Shown here: positions 56,638 to 64,000 of the stretch, one piece after another | How the letters are laid out: each line of letters starts with the position of its first letter | Numbering within the stretch: the first letter of the stretch is position 1 | NCBI RefSeq assembly: GCF_022549215.1 | Contig: NZ_JAKZFC010000006.1 | Location: 124,001 to 188,000 of the forward strand | Length of the DNA: 64,000 bases | Direction: 5' to 3' | Source: Solibacillus palustris | GTDB lineage: Bacteria > Bacillota > Bacilli > Bacillales_A > Planococcaceae | Notes under the pieces: generated by a model | What the model was told of the DNA's origin: nothing | Seen by the model: only the letters and a program-made list of their open reading frames with translations | The model's database searches: none | Made by a program: the position numbers and the translations under genes

Positions 56638-57798
56638 ATGAAAATCTTTCATACAGCAGATTGGCATTTAGGAAAACTTGTACAAGGTGTAGCGATGACA
56701 GAAGATCAGGCGTACATTCTACAACAATTTATTGAGGAAATAAAAATTGAAAAGCCCGATGTTGTGATGATTGCTGGTGATTTATATGATCGCTCTGTTC
56801 CGCCAACAGAGGCAATTCAACTCTTAAATAAAATATTTAAGCAAATATTAATCGACGAAAAAACGCCTATAGTTGCGATTGCAGGAAATCATGATAGCGC
56901 AACACGTTTAAATTTTGGTAGTGATTTAATGAAGGCAAGTGGCTTACATTTAGTTGGTCATTTAGAAAATGACATAGAGCCAGTTATTTTGCATGATGAA
57001 TTTGGTGAGGTGCATTTTTATTTAGTACCATTTGCAGAGCCATCAACAGTGCGCATTCTTTTTGACGATGATTCGATTACAACACATGAAGCGGCGATGG
57101 CAAAAATTATTGAACACATTAAAGGGAAGCTTGATTCGACGAAGCGCAATATTATTATGGGACATGCCTTTATTACAAAGGATGGTATGCCTGAACTAAA
57201 CACGAGTGATTCGGAGCGCAAGTTAACGATTGGTGGTACCGAATGCATAAATGCAGCGCTATTTGAGCCATTTTGCTATACAGCACTTGGTCATTTACAC
57301 CAAGCCCATTTTGTTGCAAATGAAACGATTCAATATTCAGGGTCCCCACTTAAATATTCAGAATCAGAAGTGACACATAAAAAAGGTTTTTTAATGTTAG
57401 ATTTAGCGTTGGATGGTACGGTTTCTGTAGAGAAAAAACTGCTAGTACCGAAACGTGAAATGCGGATTGTAACGGGCTTTTTAGACGATATTTTACAACA
57501 TAAGAAAAGTGACGATTATGTATTTGTGAAGCTAGAAGATGAAGGCTATGTTAAAGGTGCAGCAGAACTTGTTCGTACTGTGTACCCAAATGCATTGCAC
57601 ATCGAGCGCTTAGCCGTTTTTGCACAAATGGAGCAGCAATCAGCAACGATGAATCGTGTACAAATGGACGATTCAGAGCTATTTGAGTTATTTTATAGTG
57701 AAATGACAGGTAAAGAACTTACAGCTGATATCAAATCAATTTATACAAATGTACTCCAACAATTACTTGATAACGAACGCGAAAAGCAGGAGGTGTAA
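56638..57798 (+). CDS. sbcD: Exonuclease subunit SbcD (Mre11-like nuclease)
   Basis: 386 residues, ATG 56638 behind CTAGGAGGCG. Metal motifs: DWHLGK (Asp8, His10), GDLYDR, AGNHDS, GHAF and GHLHQAH. SbcD is the Mn-dependent nuclease that with SbcC opens hairpins and blocked DNA ends, a relevant activity in a genome with many long palindromes. It ends 4 bp before sbcC. Confidence 0.96.
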   Translation: MKIFHTADWHLGKLVQGVAMTEDQAYILQQFIEEIKIEKPDVVMIAGDLYDRSVPPTEAIQLLNKIFKQILIDEKTPIVAIAGNHDSATRLNFGSDLMKASGLHLVGHLENDIEPVILHDEFGEVHFYLVPFAEPSTVRILFDDDSITTHEAAMAKIIEHIKGKLDSTKRNIIMGHAFITKDGMPELNTSDSERKLTIGGTECINAALFEPFCYTALGHLHQAHFVANETIQYSGSPLKYSESEVTHKKGFLMLDLALDGTVSVEKKLLVPKREMRIVTGFLDDILQHKKSDDYVFVKLEDEGYVKGAAELVRTVYPNALHIERLAVFAQMEQQSATMNRVQMDDSELFELFYSEMTGKELTADIKSIYTNVLQQLLDNEREKQEV

Positions 57799-57802
57799 AT
57801 AA

Positions 57803-60800
57803 ATGAAGCCATTAAAATTATCCATGACGGCATTTGGTCCTTATAAAGACAAGGAAGTAATTGATTTTACACAGTTGCATGAACATGGCATTTTCGTCGT
57901 TTCGGGTTCAACAGGTGCGGGAAAAACGACGATTTTTGATGCGATTACATTTGCCCTATATGATGCAGGGAGCGGTGAAGACCGCGATAAATCCTTATTT
58001 TTACGAAGTGATTTTGCTGATATCACAGTAGATACAGAGGTAGAACTAGAGTTTGAGGTGCGCGGCCGTATATACCGTATTTGGCGTAAGTTTGGTCATG
58101 ACGGAGACCGTGCAAAGCGTGAGTTTTATGATATAACAGGCGGACAGATAATACCTGCTGTTGAAAAATTCCAAGTAAAGCTAGTACAAGCAAAGGTTGA
58201 GGAATTAATTGGTCTAACGCAATCACAATTTAACCAAATTGTGATGCTACCACAAGGTGAATTCCAAAAGCTCTTAACATCAGAGTCTAAGCATAAGGAA
58301 GAGATTTTCCGTAAAATTTTCAAAACAGAGCGCTTTACAAAAATGGTAGAGCTACTGCGTGATAAAAAGAAACAGGCAGAAAAATTGTACGAGCATGCAC
58401 AAATGCAGCAAGACCATACCATTCAAGAAATAAAATCGCGTTTACCAGAACGTGAATCGGCGTTATTTGCCGCAATCAACTATGATGCGATTAATATGTA
58501 TCAAATAAAACAGGGGCTTATAGAAGAACAAGGCTTTTATGAGCAACAATCAACCGAGCTTTCACAACAATATGAACAAGTAAAAGGACTTGCAACAAAG
58601 TTAAATATACAGTTTAGTGAGCAAAAGCTCATTAATGAACGTATTGAACGCTTTATGCAACGTCAAACCGAACTTTCATGTTTACAGCAACAACAAAATG
58701 AAATGGCTATACAGGAAGAACGATTACTGCTTGCACAAAAAGCGCATCAAATTGAGCCACTGGAGCGCGAATTATCTAAGCTAAAATCACAGCTTCAGTC
58801 AGCGACGACGGCAGTAGAAAAGGCTAAACTAGAATCCGAACAAGCCAAGCAGCAACTCATTACGGCAACACAAGCCTATGAAAACGTGCAGAAGGATGAA
58901 GTATTATTAGAAACGTATACAAAAAATATTTCGCAGCTTGAACAAATAATTCCTATTTATGAAACAATTGATATTCAGCGCAATCATGTCGAGCAGCTAA
59001 AGGCACAGCAGTGTAAAGCACAAACCTTATATGATAATTTACAGGGGGAATTGGTTGAATTAAAGCTACAGCAACAAAACCAACAAAATGTTGTAACAGA
59101 GCTTGAACAGGCTGTAGCACAGTATGAACAAACATTTGAAGCCCATGCCACAGCAGCTCGCAATGTTGAGCTTGTAAAAGAGACAGCAAAACTGCAAATG
59201 AACATAGAGCTATTAAAGGCTGATGCGTTGTCTAAGGAGCAGCAAGCAACAAAAGCTGAGCAAGCCTTACATGAGGTAGAGCAACAAATTCGTAGCAATC
59301 AGGCCGCCTTTTTAGCTGCCTCATTGCACAATGGGGATGCTTGCCCGGTATGTGGTAGCACAGAACATCCAGCTATTCATAATAGTGAAATGCTTCATGT
59401 GGATGACACGCAAATAGAGCAATTGCGACAACATTCAGATGCAGCTCGCCAAAGCTATTATCAAGTACAATCAAAACTTGAAATTGAGCAACAAACAAAT
59501 ACTGAAAAGCATAATCAAATACAACGCCAGCAATTACAGCTAGAGGCATTAGCACAGTATGAGGAACAGCTACAAACATTAGCTACACATCTAGCAGATT
59601 TGCGAGTAAAGCAACAGCAATTAACAACTGAACGCACACAGCTAGAACAATTCAACGAAAAGCGTGAAGTAATCCAAGGGCGTCTTGAAAAAGGACAGGC
59701 ATACGTTCAAGAAATTCAGACGCAGCTAGCACAGGAAAAGGGCAAACTTGAGCAAAGTGAGCTATCATTGTTACCACAATTTACTACAGTTGCTGAAGTT
59801 CAAATTGCTTTATCCAATCAACTTCAGCAGCATCAATCATTAAAGAATGAGTTAAAGCGAGCTTTCGATGCATTACAACAGGCTCAATTACAGCAAAATT
59901 CAAGTGAGGTCAATCAGCTACATGCGGTGAATCATTTATCGGATAAGCAGCATGAGCATGAATTAGCACATATTGCATTTGCAACAGCTCTGCAAAACGA
60001 ACACTTCTCACTAGAAAGCTATCAACAAGCATTATTAGCAGAGCAAGCACAGCATGAAATTCGTCAGATGCTTGAAGCGTACAAGCAACAGCTGCATACA
60101 TTAACGGCGCAAATTACTGAAGACCAGGAGCAGCTTGAAGGAAAGCAGCTGGCGGATTTAACAGAGCTCCAACAACAAATTACAACTTTAAATAACGAAC
60201 AAGACGAGCGATATGCAACGATGAAACAAACGGAATCTTATGTAACACAATGCATAACAACATTACAAAAGCTTGAGCAATCCGCTGACCAAATTGAAAG
60301 CTATAAAGTAAAATTACAGCAAATGGAGCAGGTATACGATCTTGTGCGTGGTCAAAATGATGCGAAAATCAGTTTTGAACGCTTTGCACAAATTGGCTAT
60401 TTAGAAAAAGTAACGCATGCCGCAAATGAACGCTTACGGATTTTATCCAATGGTCAATATTTCCTGAAATCTACTGGACGTAAAGAGGGTAATGCGCAAA
60501 GTGGTTTAAGCATTGATGTGTATGATAGCAATACAGGGCAAACACGTGATGTGAAAACGTTATCTGGCGGCGAAAAATTCAATGCTTCATTATCATTGGC
60601 ACTTGGGATGGCGGATGTTATTCAAAGTGTACAAGGAAGTGTGCATATTGATACGATGTTTATCGATGAAGGTTTTGGTACGCTCGATGAGGAGGCGTTA
60701 CGCCGTGCGATTGATATTTTAATCGACCTTCAGCAAACAGGACGACTTATCGGTATTATTTCGCATGTCGCCGAATTAAAAGCAGCAATGCCAGCGATTT

Positions 60801-60856
60801 TACAAGTGAAAAAGTTAAAAGAAGGTCATAGTACAACTGAAATTATTGTGAAGTAA
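57803..60856 (+). CDS. sbcC: Exonuclease subunit SbcC (Rad50-like ATPase)
   Basis: 1017 residues. Walker A GSTGAGKTT near residue 34-42, QSQFNQIVMLPQGEFQKLL (Q-loop region), two Gln-rich coiled-coil arms, zinc hook CPVC at 514-517, signature LSGGEKF, Walker B TMFIDEGFGTLDEEAL and the H-loop His in ISHVAELK. All functional elements are intact. The arms are unusually Gln-rich. Confidence 0.96.
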   Translation: MKPLKLSMTAFGPYKDKEVIDFTQLHEHGIFVVSGSTGAGKTTIFDAITFALYDAGSGEDRDKSLFLRSDFADITVDTEVELEFEVRGRIYRIWRKFGHDGDRAKREFYDITGGQIIPAVEKFQVKLVQAKVEELIGLTQSQFNQIVMLPQGEFQKLLTSESKHKEEIFRKIFKTERFTKMVELLRDKKKQAEKLYEHAQMQQDHTIQEIKSRLPERESALFAAINYDAINMYQIKQGLIEEQGFYEQQSTELSQQYEQVKGLATKLNIQFSEQKLINERIERFMQRQTELSCLQQQQNEMAIQEERLLLAQKAHQIEPLERELSKLKSQLQSATTAVEKAKLESEQAKQQLITATQAYENVQKDEVLLETYTKNISQLEQIIPIYETIDIQRNHVEQLKAQQCKAQTLYDNLQGELVELKLQQQNQQNVVTELEQAVAQYEQTFEAHATAARNVELVKETAKLQMNIELLKADALSKEQQATKAEQALHEVEQQIRSNQAAFLAASLHNGDACPVCGSTEHPAIHNSEMLHVDDTQIEQLRQHSDAARQSYYQVQSKLEIEQQTNTEKHNQIQRQQLQLEALAQYEEQLQTLATHLADLRVKQQQLTTERTQLEQFNEKREVIQGRLEKGQAYVQEIQTQLAQEKGKLEQSELSLLPQFTTVAEVQIALSNQLQQHQSLKNELKRAFDALQQAQLQQNSSEVNQLHAVNHLSDKQHEHELAHIAFATALQNEHFSLESYQQALLAEQAQHEIRQMLEAYKQQLHTLTAQITEDQEQLEGKQLADLTELQQQITTLNNEQDERYATMKQTESYVTQCITTLQKLEQSADQIESYKVKLQQMEQVYDLVRGQNDAKISFERFAQIGYLEKVTHAANERLRILSNGQYFLKSTGRKEGNAQSGLSIDVYDSNTGQTRDVKTLSGGEKFNASLSLALGMADVIQSVQGSVHIDTMFIDEGFGTLDEEALRRAIDILIDLQQTGRLIGIISHVAELKAAMPAILQVKKLKEGHSTTEIIVK

Positions 60857-60864
60857 AAGAAACG

Positions 60865-61074
60865 AAGGGCTTGTCCGGAAAGTAATTTCTGGACAAGCCC
60901 TTTGCGTCGAGGATTGAGACTAGCACGAAGCTAGTCACGAATGCGTTGTCACAGGACCTGAAGTTTTTAGCATTCGTTCTTTACTTGCGAACACCACGAA
61001 AAGCAGCCTACAGCGGATAATTAACACATGAGTGGAGCACTGTCCAAAAAGTTAACACTTTTAGGACAGTTCCT
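60865..61074. repeat. Intergenic repeat R1, copy b (inverted relative to copy a)
   Basis: Bounded by GAAGGGCTTGTCC/GGACAAGCCCTTT at the sbcC side, which can act as terminator, and ACTGTCC/GGACAGT at the other. On the minus strand it aligns with 9634-9839 and has the folded module (GAATGC/GCATTC helix; GACTAGCTTCGTGCTAGTC hairpin). Helix arms differ from copy a by paired changes. Confidence 0.85.
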
Positions 61075-61082
61075 TAGTTTCT

Positions 61083-61211
61083 TTATTTTTTAGGAGTTCG
61101 TGGTATGGTTGGTTGTTTTGGTGCTGAACGATTATCGAGAACTTTTTTTATAATTGGGTAAACGATCGGTCCGTATTTGATGGCTGTTTTAATAACTTTA
61201 TTTAACTTCAT
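61083..61211 (-). CDS. Small basic protein, 42 residues
   Basis: ATG 61211 with AAGGAGTGTC 5 nt before it. Sequence begins MKLNKVIKTAIKYGPIVYPI, then basic and Pro/Arg-rich. A short amphipathic helix is likely. Function unknown; a good ribosome site supports translation. Confidence 0.7.
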   Translation of the reverse strand: MKLNKVIKTAIKYGPIVYPIIKKVLDNRSAPKQPTIPRTPKK

Positions 61212-61279
61212 GAATGACACTCCTTAATGAAACGGAAATTGTATTAAAAATATACCCAATAATTGGGCCATGTTAAACA

Positions 61280-61606
61280 TTAGCGTAATACTTTAATGGC
61301 TTGCACAAGATTCCAAATTGCAATCGCAAATGAAATGACTGCCAAAATGATGAAACCAATAAAAATCCAACCTTCAAATAAGTTATCCGGTCCGTAAATA
61401 TTATTATCTGTAACTACAAATACGATAAATGAAATAAAGTAAATAATACCTAAAACAATCGGAAATAGCTGTGAAATAAAGGCCCGTTTGTTATGATGTT
61501 TGACAAAATCATCCTTTGTCACGAAAAAAACGATAAGTGGTAAAATAAACGGCGCAAAATAAAAGCTTAAATAGCCAAGTGCACTTAATCCCTTTGATTG
61601 ATTCAT
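61280..61606 (-). CDS. DUF4870-type membrane protein
   Basis: 108 residues, ATG 61606 behind AAAAGGAGTGG. Opening SKGLSALGYLSFYFAPFILPLI, then KHHNKRAFISQ and two more hydrophobic segments, matching DUF4870 proteins (Tic20-like). Function unknown. Confidence 0.85.
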   Translation of the reverse strand: MNQSKGLSALGYLSFYFAPFILPLIVFFVTKDDFVKHHNKRAFISQLFPIVLGIIYFISFIVFVVTDNNIYGPDNLFEGWIFIGFIILAVISFAIAIWNLVQAIKVLR

Positions 61607-61726
61607 AAAAATCCACTCCTTTTAATTCATCATACGGAAAAGGTGAAAAATAGTTTCAAAGAAAGAGGTTGAAAATTGTCACATTATTGGCTACAATGAG
61701 TGTGTTCAAACAATAGTATCGAGATG

Positions 61727-61824
61727 TACCACAAGGGGGGCCGATTAAGTCGGCTGAGATTGCGCACGGATATTGCGCTGACTCTTTGAACCTGTAAGTT
61801 AGCACTTGCGTAGGGATGTGGATA
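61727..61824 (+). ncRNA. TPP riboswitch (THI box)
   Basis: Diagnostic parts in order: AAGGGGGGCC, GGCTGAGATTGCGC, GACTCTTTGAACCTG, a P4/P5 arm, and CTTGCGTAGGGATGTGG; CCACA at 61729 and TGTGG at 61817 close helix P1. It controls thiT by termination at 61839-61879 when thiamine pyrophosphate is bound. Confidence 0.95.
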
Positions 61825-61838
61825 GAAACCGACTGTTC

Positions 61839-61879
61839 AAGCAATGGTTAGGATTTTATCCTAATTATTGCTTTTTTTT
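61839..61879 (+). terminator. Expression-platform terminator of the TPP riboswitch
   Basis: AAGCAATGGTTAGGA pairs with TCCTAATTATTGCTT, followed by nine Ts. Confidence 0.92.
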
Positions 61880-61936
61880 TGCTTTTCTATTCCTTCTTTA
61901 ACTTCTGTTACATCGGAAAAAGAAAGGAGCTTTGTT

Positions 61937-62497
61937 ATGGACAAAAAGAAATTATTAATGCTGGTTGAAATTGCCATATTTGCAGGTATCGGAATTGTGT
62001 TAGATCAATTTTCATTTAAATTGTGGGCACAAGGTGGTTCGATTAGCTTTGTGATGTTACCAATTATGCTGATGGCGATTCGTTGGGGATTAACTGCTGG
62101 GCTTGCGACAGGTCTTATTATTGGCGTATTACAAATAATGTTTGGCGGTTATATTGTACACTGGTTCCAGGCAATTTTAGATTATGGTCTTGCTTTTACA
62201 GTAGTAGGATTGGTTGCAGTGATCCGTAAACCATTATTACAGGCAGCAAAAAGCGTAGATAAAAAGAAAATGACAATTTATATTGTACTTGGTGCACTAT
62301 TAGGAGGATCATTACGTTTTATTTCGCATTTACTTGCGGGTGTGGTGTTCTTTAAAGAATATGCTGGTGATGATAATGTTTGGATTTATTCAATTATCTA
62401 TAATGGTTCATACATGCTACCGGCAACAATTTTGACTGCGTTAATTGCTGTGTTGTTATTTACAACAGCACCAAGGTTATTACAAACATTTAAATAA
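61937..62497 (+). CDS. thiT: Thiamine transporter ThiT (ECF S-component)
   Basis: ATG 61937 behind GAAAGGAGC; upstream in-frame codons overlap the riboswitch terminator and are excluded. 186 residues, six helices. WAQGGSISFVMLPIMLMAIRWG and the last-helix region YNGSYMLPA provide the thiamine pocket. It needs the EcfAAT module, encoded elsewhere. The TPP riboswitch confirms the substrate. Confidence 0.95.
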   Translation: MDKKKLLMLVEIAIFAGIGIVLDQFSFKLWAQGGSISFVMLPIMLMAIRWGLTAGLATGLIIGVLQIMFGGYIVHWFQAILDYGLAFTVVGLVAVIRKPLLQAAKSVDKKKMTIYIVLGALLGGSLRFISHLLAGVVFFKEYAGDDNVWIYSIIYNGSYMLPATILTALIAVLLFTTAPRLLQTFK

Positions 62498-62501
62498 GTA
62501 C

Positions 62502-62538
62502 AAAAGGTGTAGTTCAAATAGCGAACTACACCTTTTTT
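62502..62538 (+). terminator. Terminator after thiT
   Basis: AAAAGGTGTAGTTC pairs with GAACTACACCTTTT, then Ts. Confidence 0.9.
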
Positions 62539-62569
62539 CATTTAATACTTTATTTTTGAGTCTATCGCC

Positions 62570-62641
62570 TTACATTTTCATATCTGTAATATTAAATAAA
62601 GGAATAATTTCGTACCATGCATCATTATCCGACTTGACGAG
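62570..62641 (-). pseudogene. Possible gene-end remnant
   Basis: A short frame after a stop reads LVKSDNDAWYEIIPLFNI and ends in a stop. It has no start and no recognised family; amino-acid composition looks natural. It may be chance. Confidence 0.25.
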
Positions 62642-62763
62642 CTATACAAGAAGACAAAAAATGCAAATTAAGCCATAGGATCAAACACGCCGTAAATTCA
62701 TATAATACTCATAATGAGCATTTTCTAATACAAAATTTAGAGTGAAGTACATGCAGATAATAT

Positions 62764-62960
62764 AGTTCGTTCTGCTACGCTACGGGGCATGCTTTCCTGG
62801 GGGCGCTTCAACTAACTATATGCTTGCCACTACGGCGGCAAGCATATAGTGGATTTTCCGCGTCCGTTTTATCCCCAAGGAGTCAGCCCTAAGAAATGTG
62901 CTCCTGTCGCTACGCTTTCGTCGCAAAGCAAGATAGCTAATTTTTATTTACAGAGCTAAC
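62764..62960. repeat. GC-richer palindromic intergenic element R3
   Basis: The core is a hairpin at about 62813-62850 (ACTATATGCTTGCC pairing across ACTACGG). Flanks are GCTACGGGGCATGCTTTCC and GGATTTTCCGCGTCC...CCCCAAGGAGTCAGCC, followed by a GCTACGCTTTCGTCGCAAAGC. Similar flanks occur in widely dispersed Bacillus intergenic repeats, from memory. No ORF. Confidence 0.65.
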
Positions 62961-63307
62961 TTTTAATTAAAGCTACTATATCGTAAACAGCGACATATTT
63001 TATTCATCCCCGCCGCCTCGCGATAACGCAAGCGGTAACATCGGACTCTTTTTACTATATAGAGGATAGTAACATTTTAATTTGGCGGGCCTTACATGCG
63101 GTCATGTCGTAGCCCGCCGAAAATAAGTAGAATGCACTTATTCCATTTTTTGTTAGTTAATTGCACAATGTTAGTAATATAAAGAAAACTTTGACGATTG
63201 AACAATATGACCGTTTGATGGAAATCGGATGCTGATAACGTCATGATAAACGTTGCAAGAATGGCATGAATGAACATTATTAAGTTGCCAATAAGCGGTA
63301 GAAAAAT
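62961..63307. other. Non-coding gap with hairpins
   Basis: GGCGGGC at 63084-63090 pairs with GCCCGCC at 63112-63118, and a CCGC...GCGG stem lies near 63012-63030. A 61-codon leftward frame at 63277-63092 lacks a ribosome site and is not called. Confidence 0.5.

Positions 63308-64000
<693 letters not shown>

Noticed and set aside
58953-59298. Leftward Cys/Leu-rich ORFs within sbcC
   Set aside because: Shadow frames of a Gln-rich coiled coil; no start signal.
61868-61936. N-terminal extension of ThiT
   Set aside because: Overlaps the riboswitch terminator; a clear ribosome site precedes ATG 61937.
63092-63277. 61-codon leftward ORF
   Set aside because: No ribosome site, overlaps a hairpin region, implausible sequence.

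Overview
The window looks like chromosomal DNA of a low-GC, endospore-forming member of the Bacillales, most like Lysinibacillus or Solibacillus (Caryophanaceae). Grounds: strong AGGAGG-type ribosome sites with many TTG and GTG starts; a LysM-M14 gamma-D-glutamyl-diaminopimelate endopeptidase of the Bacillus sphaericus type; a Tlp spore protein and a YjcZ-type spore peptide; and forespore-type promoters. I found no rRNA, tRNA, CRISPR array, phage gene or intact transposase. Both ends cut a gene: a serine hydrolase on the left and methionine aminopeptidase on the right.

Layout. 1-5.3 kb: serine hydrolase, NHL propeller protein, small spore-type genes, spore-wall endopeptidase, a probable structured RNA converging on an Asn/Gln-repeat spore gene, and a YitT membrane protein. 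5.5-8 kb: an exported phosphodiesterase-like protein and a ZIP metal transporter. 8.2-14.1 kb: an amino-acid catabolism island (class V PLP enzyme; LysR regulator; class I aminotransferase, RidA and a dicarboxylate/amino-acid symporter). The two PLP transcription units share one promoter block with identical spacing. 14.9-19.3 kb: a soluble PAS chemoreceptor, an iron alcohol dehydrogenase and a membrane chemoreceptor. 19.7-31.7 kb: VOC protein, a gene graveyard, a Tudor-like hypothetical, VanW, GNAT, PadR/HAAS pair, aspartate dehydrogenase, tRNA-dihydrouridine synthase, Tlp, patatin, an anion-permease-like transporter and a DUF3298 protein. 31.9-34.4 kb: MFS carrier and four tiny genes, three of them spore-type. 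34.6-40.2 kb: a complete oppABCDF operon. 40.7-46.4 kb: catalase, DUF1456 protein, radical SAM enzyme, HemAT-like oxygen sensor with an altered C-terminal CZB domain, and a phosphoesterase. 47.2-52.6 kb: a sugar ABC importer with an AmiE-like hydrolase and a BadF-type sugar kinase, probably for cell-wall amino sugars. 52.9-60.9 kb: DEAD-box helicase, M29 aminopeptidase, SGNH lipase and sbcDC. 61-64 kb: small membrane proteins, TPP riboswitch with thiT, repeats and map.

Three patterns cut across the gene list. First, six short transcription units carry the same forespore-like promoter (5-bp -35, exactly 17 bp, 7-bp -10); one drives tlp, a known forespore gene type, and one drives an unannotated structured RNA. 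Second, four intergenic repeat loci of two otherwise different families carry five copies of one folded module (two nested helices plus a third hairpin, with compensatory base changes), the best candidate here for an undescribed RNA or DNA element. Third, the LysR-flanked PLP island has a shared promoter code and points to an unassigned amino-acid degradation route.
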